Assembly: GCA_002309765.1 (NCBI GenBank)
Contig: DBXY01000062.1
Coordinates: 1 to 13,664 of the forward strand
Length of the DNA stretch: 13,664 nt
Source of the DNA: Verrucomicrobia bacterium UBA1200
GTDB lineage: Bacteria > Verrucomicrobiota > Kiritimatiellia > RFP12 > UBA1067
Reading direction: 5' to 3'
Part shown: in pieces, positions 1 through 7,100 of the stretch
Layout of the letters: each line of letters starts with the position of its first letter
Numbering within the stretch: the stretch's first letter is position 1
The notes under the pieces: model-generated
Told to the model about the DNA's origin: nothing
Seen by the model: the letters and a program-made list of their open reading frames with translations, nothing else
The model's database searches: none
Translations under genes and position numbers: made by a program

Positions 1-581
1 TCGGCGTTGCAGACCATGTACTTCTGCCCGGCGGGCTGCTTGGCCGCGAAGCCCCATTTGACACCGGTCGGGAAACCGGCGCCGCCGCGTCCGCGCAGAC
101 CGGACTTGGTGATTTCGTCGACGACATCCTGCGGGGTCATCTCGAACAGCACCTTTTCCAGCGCCTTGTAACCGTCGCGGGCGATATACTCATCGATACG
201 GTCGGGATCGATCACGCCGCAGTTGCGCAGCACGATGCGGAACTGCTTCTGGTAGAAATCGATGCCCTCAACCCCGACGTGGACCTTGCTCTGGCTCTTG
301 TCGTAAAGCAGGCGGTTGACGGTACGCCCCTTGATGATGTGCTCTTTGACGATCTCTTCGGCGTCTTCGGGCTTAACCTCGACGTAAAAAGTGTCCTCCG
401 GCAGGATCTTGACGATCGGCCCCTTTTCGCAGAAACCGAGACAGCCGGTGCGGACCACCTGAACCGAGTCCTCCAGACCGTTGTCGCTGACCGCCTTCTT
501 CAAGGCGTTGAACAGCTCAATGCCCCGGTTCGAATCGCAAGCGGTGCCGCCGCAAGTAAGAATGTATTGTTTGTAACCCAT
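1..581 (-). CDS. hndC: NuoF/HydB-type NADH-binding flavoprotein subunit of a bifurcating [FeFe] hydrogenase (5' part only)
   Basis: The first 193 codons are visible and the gene continues past the left edge. Residues 1-90 form a thioredoxin-like [2Fe-2S] domain with Cys10, Cys15, Cys47 and Cys51 (C-x4-C ... CLGFC). A linker follows, then the start of the NuoF FMN/NADH domain with the glycine-rich motif GLRGRGGAGFPTG near residues 161-173. In HydB, HndC and NuoF-like subunits this domain exchanges electrons between NAD(P)H, FMN and Fe-S clusters. The fused N-terminal ferredoxin domain is typical of hydrogenase-type subunits rather than of respiratory complex I NuoF. The ATG at 581 has a GGAGA ribosome site at 588-592, and its gene starts 13 nt after the ferredoxin stop. 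I infer that the [FeFe] hydrogenase catalytic gene follows beyond the window. A NAD-dependent formate dehydrogenase subunit is the main alternative. Confidence 0.9.
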   Translation of the reverse strand, partial: MGYKQYILTCGGTACDSNRGIELFNALKKAVSDNGLEDSVQVVRTGCLGFCEKGPIVKILPEDTFYVEVKPEDAEEIVKEHIIKGRTVNRLLYDKSQSKVHVGVEGIDFYQKQFRIVLRNCGVIDPDRIDEYIARDGYKALEKVLFEMTPQDVVDEITKSGLRGRGGAGFPTGVKWGFAAKQPAGQKYMVCNA

Positions 582-594
582 GGCGAATCTCCGG

Positions 595-984
595 TTAGCC
601 GATGATGTCCGCAGACGGCTTCTGCAGAATGCGGGCGTCGATGAGCTTCTTGTTTACGATGTGGTCGGCCACGATCTGCTTGGCGACCTCGGTGTTGACG
701 TCACCGTAAATCACAACGGGCATATCCGGCACGACTACCTCGACCGTAGGCTCGTGCGAGCAAAGCCCCATGCAGCCGGTCTGGCGGACCAGCACGTTGG
801 TGATGCCGCGGGCGTCCAGCTCCTCAATGATCGTCCCGAAAGTCTCTTTGGCGCCGGCGGCGATACCGCACGTGCCCATGCCCACGATGATCTGCGCGTC
901 CTTGTTGCCCGGATCGCGCTTTTCCAGCTGCTGCTGCTTCTGTTCGCGCATCTTGCGCAAATCGTCCAATGTCAACTTAGCCAT
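595..984 (-). CDS. hndB: HndB-like (2Fe-2S) ferredoxin-domain protein
   Basis: A 129-residue cytoplasmic protein with a charged, Gln-rich N-terminal helix (residues 5-25) followed by a thioredoxin-like ferredoxin fold. The signature is GMGTCGIAAGAK at residues 35-46 and TGCMGLCSHEP at 69-79. Only three cysteines are present (39, 71, 75), whereas neighbouring subunits have four. From memory, CGIAAGA with a single Cys is normal for this small family, so this is probably not damage. The protein is the usual companion of HndA/HndC/HndD in NAD(P)-linked bifurcating hydrogenases and is thought to join the electron-transfer complex. The ATG at 984 is supported by AAGGAG at 992-997, 7 nt upstream. 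It lies 39 nt after the ATPase gene and 13 nt before the flavoprotein gene, so co-transcription is very likely. Confidence 0.88.
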   Translation of the reverse strand: MAKLTLDDLRKMREQKQQQLEKRDPGNKDAQIIVGMGTCGIAAGAKETFGTIIEELDARGITNVLVRQTGCMGLCSHEPTVEVVVPDMPVVIYGDVNTEVAKQIVADHIVNKKLIDARILQKPSADIIG

Positions 985-1023
985 TCTTTTTCTCCTTGTT
1001 AAATCCGTTGCTACGCTGCCAGC

Positions 1024-1563
1024 CTACTCCAGACCGTCCTCCTGGCTTTTCAGGAAATCACGGGCCAGCGAAAGGTTCGCCACCGACTCCAAATCGCCCA
1101 ACGCGTCCGCCAGCTCCGACCGAGAAACCTCGTAACCGTCCCCGGGCACCGACCGCTTGACCCTCAGGTCGTAGTCGCCCGGAAAGGTCATCAGCCCCAG
1201 CACCGTGTCGGGCAGGTTGCCCAGCGGCGGGGTGTCCAGGTTCTTCGCGTCCAGCCAGAACTCCACCGTGGTGCCGCGCCCCGGCTCGGAGGCAATCTTC
1301 GCCTCGCCGCCGCTGGCCTCGGCCGTTTGGAGCAACAGGGGAATCCCCAGCCCGACCCGGCGGTGGTCATGCTTGCCGGCCTCGGTGAAGAAAGGGTCGG
1401 AGACCCGCTTCAGCGTCGCCGCGTCCATGCCCTTGCCGTTGTCGGACACCCGAACGGAAACCCGCTCGGGCCCGGTCGCCACATCAAGCTCCACCCGCTT
1501 CGCGCCGGCTTCCACGGCGTTTTGGACCAGGTCGGTGATGATGTCGCAGACTGAAGCGTGCAC
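1024..1563 (-). CDS. Small GHKL/HATPase-domain ATP-binding protein inside the hydrogenase operon
   Basis: A 179-residue protein consisting mainly of a Bergerat-fold ATPase domain. The N box is DLVQNAVEAGA (residues 11-21, Asn15 as Mg ligand), the G1 box is DNGKGM (41-46), an F-box-like DPFFT lies at 56-60, and the G2 box is VGLGIPLLLQT (70-80). No dimerisation/phosphoacceptor His helix, sensor or membrane segment precedes it, so this is not a complete histidine kinase. Residues 105-179 form a C-terminal extension I cannot assign. The start is GTG at 1563, only 5 nt after the preceding stop; an in-frame stop just upstream excludes a longer form, and the ribosome site is weak, which suggests translational coupling. 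Similar ATP-binding proteins sit at this position in clostridial hydrogenase operons. The role there is unresolved, with regulation or complex assembly as candidates. Confidence 0.85.
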   Translation of the reverse strand: MHASVCDIITDLVQNAVEAGAKRVELDVATGPERVSVRVSDNGKGMDAATLKRVSDPFFTEAGKHDHRRVGLGIPLLLQTAEASGGEAKIASEPGRGTTVEFWLDAKNLDTPPLGNLPDTVLGLMTFPGDYDLRVKRSVPGDGYEVSRSELADALGDLESVANLSLARDFLKSQEDGLE

Positions 1564-1568
1564 TGGCG

Positions 1569-2060
1569 CTACCCGTTGTTCCTAAACTTGTCCAGAATGC
1601 CGGTCAGGCTTCCGGTGACCACTTTACCGAAGACCTCGCCGTTGATGACCATCACCGGCGCCAACCCGCAACAGCCCAGACAACGGACCGCCTCTACCGA
1701 AAATTCGCCGTCCGGGGTTACCGTGTTCAAGCCCACGCCCAACTGCTTTTCCAGCTCCAGAATGATGTCTTCGCCGCCCTTAAGGTAACAGGCGGTCCCC
1801 ATGCAGACCTGGATCTTGTTGCGTCCCGGCTTTTGCAGCTTGAAGAAATTGTAAAAAGTCACCACCCCGTAGATTTTGGCTAGGGGAATCTCCAGCAGGT
1901 CGGCCACCTCAAAGGCGACCTCGCGCGGGATGTACCCGAAATGCTGCTGCACCTGATGCAACACCATAATCAGATTACCCGGCTTACTCTTCCATTCGGC
2001 GATAAATGCCCTCAGCTCAGGGGTGAGCGTCTGCACCGCCGCAGTGTTCTCGTTGCTCAC
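1569..2060 (-). CDS. hndA: NuoE/HydC-type [2Fe-2S] subunit of bifurcating hydrogenase
   Basis: A 163-residue protein matching the whole thioredoxin-like NuoE family: an N-terminal helical part with HQVQQHFGYIP (residues 35-45) and VVTFYNFF (66-73), then a [2Fe-2S] domain with Cys86 and Cys91 (CMGTACYLKGG) and Cys127 and Cys131 (CLGCCGLAP). It is expected to pass electrons to or from the NuoF-like partner encoded downstream. I chose the GTG at 2060 because a perfect GGAGGT lies 8 nt upstream (2069-2074) and the length then equals the usual family size of about 160 residues. The open frame extends to an ATG at 2204, but that would add a Cys-rich leader running through the promoter and hairpin. 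An ATG at 2078 would overlap the ribosome site. It is the first gene of the minus-strand operon. Confidence 0.9.
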   Translation of the reverse strand: MSNENTAAVQTLTPELRAFIAEWKSKPGNLIMVLHQVQQHFGYIPREVAFEVADLLEIPLAKIYGVVTFYNFFKLQKPGRNKIQVCMGTACYLKGGEDIILELEKQLGVGLNTVTPDGEFSVEAVRCLGCCGLAPVMVINGEVFGKVVTGSLTGILDKFRNNG

Positions 2061-2068
2061 TGTTGTGT

Positions 2069-2074
2069 ACCTCC
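2069..2074 (-). promoter_or_regulatory. Strong Shine-Dalgarno GGAGGT fixing the GTG start of the NuoE-like gene
   Basis: GGAGGT on the minus strand lies 8 nt upstream of the GTG at 2060. It is the strongest ribosome site in the operon and is the reason for preferring this GTG over the in-frame ATGs at 2078 and 2204. Confidence 0.8.
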
Positions 2075-2083
2075 GCATTTTTC

Positions 2084-2105
2084 CCGCCGGACACCACGCC
2101 GGCGG
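2084..2105 (-). promoter_or_regulatory. GC-rich hairpin in the 5' leader of the hydrogenase operon
   Basis: CCGCCGG and CCGGCGG form a perfect 7-bp stem, all G-C pairs, around an 8-nt loop (CGTGGTGT on the minus strand). It lies between the predicted transcription start and the ribosome site, 9 nt before the Shine-Dalgarno. It is not followed by a T-run, so it is not an ordinary intrinsic terminator. It may stabilise the mRNA, act in translation control, or be a DNA operator; the sequence alone cannot decide. Confidence 0.6.
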
Positions 2106-2132
2106 AACATTCTTTAACAAGCAAGTCGTTAT

Positions 2133-2161
2133 ATTATGGCAAAAACGCCCGAAAGAGCCAA
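2133..2161 (-). promoter_or_regulatory. Predicted sigma70-type promoter of the hydrogenase operon
   Basis: On the minus strand TTGGCT (2156-2161) and CATAAT (2133-2138) are separated by exactly 17 bp. The start of transcription would fall near 2126, leaving a leader of about 65 nt that carries the hairpin and the GGAGGT ribosome site. Confidence 0.6.
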
Positions 2162-2265
2162 GCCCAAAATGACAAATATCGCAAGATTTATGGCTAATGG
2201 GCAATTCCCGCTTTTTCCTGACCGCCCCCGCAATAAAAACTGTCGTAATTTCCCGCGGTTTCGGG

Positions 2266-2294
2266 TTGACCGCACACCCCTAAAACGATATTAT
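2266..2294 (+). promoter_or_regulatory. Predicted sigma70-type promoter of the secreted-protein module
   Basis: TTGACC (2266-2271) and TATTAT (2289-2294) are separated by exactly 17 bp, which is close to consensus. Transcription would begin near 2301 and give a leader of about 73 nt before the ATG at 2375. It is the best promoter match seen in the window and the only convincing one upstream of the plus-strand module. Confidence 0.7.
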
Positions 2295-2341
2295 TTATAA
2301 AGTTTTTATGGGTATGACTGTATTCCGGGTGCGGTTACGGT

Positions 2342-2350
2342 TTTTAGTGG
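2342..2350 (+). repeat. Leader 9-mer TTTTAGTGG, copy 1
   Basis: TTTTAGTGG lies 24 nt upstream of the phosphodiesterase lipoprotein start. The same nine bases occur 26 nt upstream of the next gene's start (4086-4094). Each is followed by a TTC(A)-containing, purine-rich ribosome-site stretch. Function unknown. Confidence 0.4.
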
Positions 2351-2374
2351 GATTTTCAGCGAAAGGGATTTCTG

Positions 2375-4045
2375 ATGGACTCGAAGGGATTGGTTGGCGT
2401 TTTGTTGGCATTGGCTACCGCGCAGTGTTTTACGGGATGCAGCACGTTAAAACCGGAAACGGCGACGGAGACGCGCCAGGCGCAGCGCAAACCGAAAGCG
2501 TTGGTGATTATGTTGGACGGAATGCGCGCGGACTCCGTGGAGAACGCCTACGCGCCCAATCTGCGCATGCTGCGCGACGGCGCATGGCAGCCGGGCTACA
2601 AGTGCGCGTGGTCTCTCACCTCCCACACCATCTACGACGCGATCACCGTGAGCGGCCCCAACCACACCGCCATCGCCACGGGCGTGACCTCGGCCAAGCA
2701 CACGATCAAGCAGAACCACAAGAGCACCTGCGACTTCAAGAAGTGGCCGAGCTGGCTTGTGCGCGTGGTGGACGCGAAGCCCGAAAAGAAGGCGCTCTTC
2801 ATGTACTCGTGGAAATGGGACGAGCAGATCTCGCCCGATCCGCGCGTGAAGTTCATCCACGGCACAGACGCCGGGAACGCCGCCGCCATGCCCAAGATCC
2901 TCGCCGCTGCCGACGCGCCCGACGCCTTGATGTGGTACATCGACTGGCCCGACCACGGCGGTCACGGATTCGGGTACTATCCCTATACCTTCGGCCATCT
3001 CAACACGGTGTATCTCGCCGACAAGGCGATCGGCGGTGCGCTCAAGGCGATCGCCTCGCGTCCCACGTTCAAGGAAGAGGACTGGATGATCATCGTGACG
3101 GCCGACCACGGCGGCTACTGGCGCACCCACGGGCTCTGGGGCGGGCACTGCGAGACGATTCCGATGCTCGTGACCGGTCGCAACGTGTCGCAGGGCCGCA
3201 TCCCCGGCATTCCCCGCAACTTTGACAGCGCTCCCACGGCGCTCGCGCACTTCGGAATCGACCCGAGTAACATGGACCTTGACGGAAAGGTGGTTGGCGC
3301 AGAGACCGTAGAGGATGCCAAGCGTTGCCTTAAGGACGGCCTCGCCGTCTATCTGCCCTTCGAAGGCAAGGCACCCGTGAACGCCGTGAATGGCGACGTG
3401 ACGCCCGAGGCGTTCGGCAATGCGACGATCGTCGGCAAGGGCGAGTTTCTTGGCGGCTGCCTGCGCGTTGCGGCCGAGGCGAACGGCTTTGCCGGTGTGT
3501 GCCTGAAGGGCTCCGAGAAGCTCGCGTTCGAAAACGGTGCCGAATTCGCCATGGCGATGTGGGTGAAGATGCCGGAGGCCCAGAAAGGCGACTCTGTGAT
3601 TGTAGCCAACAAGGACTGGCACAGTGGTTCGAACCCCGGCATCCTCGTGACCGGCAACAAGACAATCGAGTCGAAACAGGGTGGCGTGTGCTTCAACGCC
3701 GGCATGGGCGGCGCGCGCCCTCGCATCGACATGGGCCCGTACGACATCGAGTTCGGCAAGTGGACGTTCTACGCCGCCACGCGCGGCCCCGACGGCGTGC
3801 TCCGCTTCTATCAAGGCGGGCGTGACGGATACCTCTACAGCATCGCGTTAGACGCCAAGGACATCAAGCTCGCCACCGGGCTTCCCTTCTGCCTTGGCCA
3901 AGACGGCACGAGGAAGTATCCCCATGCTTTCATTGGCGATATCGACGACTTCGCGCTCTGGACCCGCACCCTTTCCCACGGCGACGTGCGGAAGATTTAC
4001 GAGGCAGGTCGCAACGGCATTGAATTGGGTGAATTAATCAAGTAA
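2375..4045 (+). CDS. Lipoprotein: type I phosphodiesterase/nucleotide pyrophosphatase fused to a LamG-like domain
   Basis: 556 residues. A short hydrophobic N-terminus ends in a lipobox-like FTGC, so Cys22 is the likely lipidated residue. Residues 40-300 are an alkaline-phosphatase-superfamily domain of the PF01663 type. The metal and nucleophile motifs visible are LDGMR (Asp48), TVSGPNHTA with Ser93 in the nucleophile position, D-W-P-D-H-G-G-H (Asp190, His194, His197), TADHGG (Asp244, His245) and GGHCE (His258). The sulfatase CxPxR motif is absent, so it should hydrolyse phosphodiesters, pyrophosphates or phosphomonoesters rather than sulfate esters. Residues 325-550 resemble a LamG/concanavalin-A-like jelly roll, with YLPFEG at the first strand and FIGDIDDFALWTRTLS near the end, usually a carbohydrate-binding or adhesive fold. 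The ATG has an AAGGGA ribosome site about 7 nt upstream. First gene of the module; the substrate is unknown. Confidence 0.88.
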   Translation: MDSKGLVGVLLALATAQCFTGCSTLKPETATETRQAQRKPKALVIMLDGMRADSVENAYAPNLRMLRDGAWQPGYKCAWSLTSHTIYDAITVSGPNHTAIATGVTSAKHTIKQNHKSTCDFKKWPSWLVRVVDAKPEKKALFMYSWKWDEQISPDPRVKFIHGTDAGNAAAMPKILAAADAPDALMWYIDWPDHGGHGFGYYPYTFGHLNTVYLADKAIGGALKAIASRPTFKEEDWMIIVTADHGGYWRTHGLWGGHCETIPMLVTGRNVSQGRIPGIPRNFDSAPTALAHFGIDPSNMDLDGKVVGAETVEDAKRCLKDGLAVYLPFEGKAPVNAVNGDVTPEAFGNATIVGKGEFLGGCLRVAAEANGFAGVCLKGSEKLAFENGAEFAMAMWVKMPEAQKGDSVIVANKDWHSGSNPGILVTGNKTIESKQGGVCFNAGMGGARPRIDMGPYDIEFGKWTFYAATRGPDGVLRFYQGGRDGYLYSIALDAKDIKLATGLPFCLGQDGTRKYPHAFIGDIDDFALWTRTLSHGDVRKIYEAGRNGIELGELIK

Positions 4046-4060
4046 CGCCATGAATGGCGT
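4045..4060 (+). repeat. Small inverted repeat at the lipoprotein gene stop
   Basis: ACGCCAT and ATGGCGT are perfectly complementary around GA, in practice a 6-bp stem with a TGAA loop. It begins on the last base of the stop codon. No T-run follows, so it is unlikely to terminate transcription; it may protect or process the mRNA between the first two module genes. Confidence 0.45.
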
Positions 4061-4085
4061 GAATTGGCGCATGGCAATCGCAGTG

Positions 4086-4094
4086 TTTTAGTGG
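4086..4094 (+). repeat. Leader 9-mer TTTTAGTGG, copy 2
   Basis: Second copy of the nine bases found at 2342-2350, here 26 nt upstream of the ATG at 4121. It lies in the 75-nt gap after the lipoprotein gene, in which I see no convincing promoter of its own. Confidence 0.4.
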
Positions 4095-4120
4095 TGAACT
4101 TCAAAAGAGGTAGACATGGC

Positions 4121-7100
4121 ATGAAACAGTTATGTTTGGGATTGGGATTGTTTTTTATCGCATCCGCTGCATTGGCGGTGGATTATGCTGATACTTTGAC
4201 GGTGGTTCAGGGTGAAACCGTCACTTTGGATGGGGAAAACACCGCCCCGCAATTCATCGACAACGGAGCACTGGTTCTTTCTGAAAACAGTACGCTTACC
4301 ATCACATCAACCGACAAGGTATCGGACATCGCAAGCGGCGTGAACGCGACCTTGTCGCTTAAGGCGGGCGCGAAGCTCGACCTGACCGGGGTGACGAAAG
4401 CCGCGGGCGCGGAATCAATCGCGTTCGCCGTCGCGGGCGGAACGGGTACGGTACATGTTGCCGCCGGGGCAATCATCGACGCGAACAACACCCGCATCCG
4501 TTTTGCCCGGAACCCGGACAGCGGCCGGGAGATGCTTTCGCAATCCATCGTCCAGCTGGACGGAACGATCAAAGTCACGACGGCCGAGCTCTCCGCCTAC
4601 TTCCGGACCGACGCGGCGTTTGTCGCCGACCCCAACAACTATCCGATCGCCTCAATCATCAACTTTTCCGAAACTGGCCTGCTCATCGTGAACTCCATCC
4701 TGGTCAACGATGCCGCGCGTGCCATTTGGAACATGGCCGGCGGCACCGTACAATTCACGGCCGATCACACCGGAACAGGCATATTCAACGGCAACTACGG
4801 AATCATGGAGATCAATTTTCCGGAAGGCACTTCCGGGGTATTCGACACCCAGACCTACAGTCTCTGCACCCAGCGCGGGAAACGCGTCTACTTCCAAGGC
4901 GCGGGTGGACTCACGAAGAAAGGCACCGGCACACTCGACCTTAGCAACGCCGCCGCCTACTCCACCTTCACCGGCCCGATCCGCGTCGAGGCCGGCACTC
5001 TGATTCTCGGACGTCCCCTCGCGGCCGACCAGACGGTTTTCGTATGCTCCGGCGCACACTATCAGATGGCAGTGCCGGAGGACAACCAGAAAATCACCTA
5101 TGAAAACGAGACGGAGCGTCCCGTTGTTGGCGGTCTATACACCATCTCCAGCATATATCTGCCGGGTATCGACCTGCTGGGATACGAAGGACTCTTTTAC
5201 GCCGACCGCCTGGGCGGTCCCAACATCAACCTTGAGGCGACTGTTGAAGGCCCCATCACCCACTCCGACAGCACGCCTTTCCGGCTTATCTCCCAAAACA
5301 GTAACGCTACGGTTACCTTAACCGACACGGGGCTGGAGAACTTCCCAATCCGGCTGGAGGGCAACGGCACCTTCATTTTCTCAGGCGAACGCTCTTTAGA
5401 CGTCGGGTCCAACCAGTTGTTGACATTCGACGGCGGCACCTACAAGCAGGCCGGGCATCTGAACATCTACGGCACCGATAGCGACCATTATCTCTTGGAG
5501 AACGGGACCCTCACCTCCGCCAAAAACGTTTACATCGGCCGCGACGGCACGAACGGGTTCCTGACCGCCCGAAACGCCACCCTCAGGTCGACCGGCGCGA
5601 TCATCCTCGGCGGCAGCACCACCAACGAAGCCCGCTTCCTGACTCGCGGAACGCTGATGGCTACCAACACCTACATTCGGCCGGATGTCGGATTCCAGAT
5701 GTCCCCCAACGGTTTGAACGACGGCAGCACGGCGGGCCAACTTTTAAACACCCTTGTCCTCCAGGCCGATTCGGAATTGAAGTCATCCTATGTCTACGGA
5801 TATGACGACTCCTATTCCCAAGTGCTTTTCGACGGCGGCAAGATCACGATGGCGGCCAATAACAACGGAGCGTTCTTCTACGCGCGCCAGACGCTCACCC
5901 AGATCGACATTGTGGCGACCAACGGCAACGACATCATCGTCGATACCGGCACCACCACCAACGTCCTTGCCCAAGCCGCTACGGCGGGGAATGTCCGCTT
6001 CCTCGGCGACGGCGGCTTCATCAAACGCGGCACCGGACTGCTGGAGGTCGGCAACAACACCGTCGAAAGCCGCTTCTACATGACATATTCCGGTAACACC
6101 GTCATCGAGAGCGGCGAGGTGAGGCTGGCCGGCAACGACCTCTTCCCCTTCGGAGAGGGAACCGGTGCTATGATCCTCAATTCCGGCACGACACTCAACA
6201 TAAACGGGAAAGGGTTGAAAATCAACGATCTGACCGGTAACGGCACGCTCGTCAACACCAGCGGTAACATGGGCCGGCTCGATCTCGGCGCGGACAACCG
6301 CGATTTGATTCTGACTCGCACCTTGCCCAACAACATCTCCATTGAGAAGAGCGGATCCGGACAGATGAAGGTATACTCCGACCTTCCCCCGACGCTCAGC
6401 ATCCACGGCGGAACCGTCACCTTCCCGGAAAACCAATACAAGTTCTACCGTTTCAAGATCGAACGTGTCGCGGGTTCTGCGGCAAACTCCGTCCAGTTCT
6501 CGGAACTCAAGCTGATTAACAACGGCACTGATGTCACGCGGCCATATGTTAGCGTCAGCCGCTCCGGAACCGGAACCGCCTCGCCCGCCAAAGAGCAGCC
6601 GGAAATGGGCGTGGACGGAAACCTTGAAACGAAGTTCCTCGACTTCAACGGCGCGACCGACGGCGGCGGCACCGACGAGAAGCGGGACCATTGCTGGCTC
6701 CAGCTCGAATACGCCGAACCAATCACCGTCACTTCTTACACCTGGGCAACCGCAAACGATTGTGACTACGGGTCAGATTTATGCCGCGACCCGATGAACT
6801 GGCGTTTCCAAGGCAGTAACGATGGCGTTACGTGGAAAGATCTCGACGTCCAAGAGAACTATGTCTCGCGTACCACCCGCAAGGTCTGGATCTACGACAC
6901 CTTCGAGATCGGGCCCAAAGGCGCGGCGACCATCTGTAACGCGGCGGCCAACACCGCAGTATTTATCGGCGAAACCGCCACCCTGAAGGTAACGGAAGGC
7001 CAGAACCTGAAGGTGGCCAGCATCTCGAACAGCGGCGGCACCGTTATGGTCGAAAATGACGCAACCTTGATCGTCTCTCCGGCCGAAGGCACCTCAGCCG

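Larger units (their letters stand above)
2061..2374. other. Divergent intergenic regulatory region
   Basis: This gap separates the minus-strand hydrogenase operon from the plus-strand secreted-protein module. It is clearly richer in A/T than its flanks. It contains a leader hairpin and ribosome site for the hydrogenase operon, a promoter pointing left (2133-2161), about 104 bp between the two -35 boxes, and a promoter pointing right (2266-2294). Between the two -35 boxes I find no strong palindrome that I could name as an operator. Open frames crossing it (from 2204 leftward and from 2308 rightward) look non-coding. Confidence 0.75.

Noticed and set aside
2110..2125. Possible Rex (redox regulator) half site TTGTTAA on the minus strand near the hydrogenase transcription start
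   Set aside because: Only one half of the expected palindrome is present; the partner half TTAACAA is missing at the right spacing.
2061..2204. Longer N-terminus of the NuoE-like gene starting at ATG 2204
   Set aside because: It would span the predicted promoter, hairpin and ribosome site and make the protein about 48 residues longer than its family; GTG 2060 has GGAGGT at ideal spacing.
2308..3225. 305-residue plus-strand frame overlapping the lipoprotein gene
   Set aside because: Arg/His-rich nonsense in a different frame from the clear phosphodiesterase domain.
2447..3814. 455-residue open frame antisense to the lipoprotein gene
   Set aside because: Translation is rich in Arg, His, Val and Gly without any recognisable motif. 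It mirrors a well-supported gene with signal peptide and catalytic motifs; open antisense frames are expected in GC-rich codons.
4064..4120. TTG start of the giant gene 19 codons upstream
   Set aside because: It would put a charged, non-signal sequence before a clean signal peptide, and it has no ribosome site as good as the GAGG before ATG 4121.
5783..6691. 302-residue open frame antisense to the giant protein gene
   Set aside because: No domain or plausible start signal; composition is that of a shadow of the plus-strand gene, whose repeats and discoidin-like motif run through this segment.
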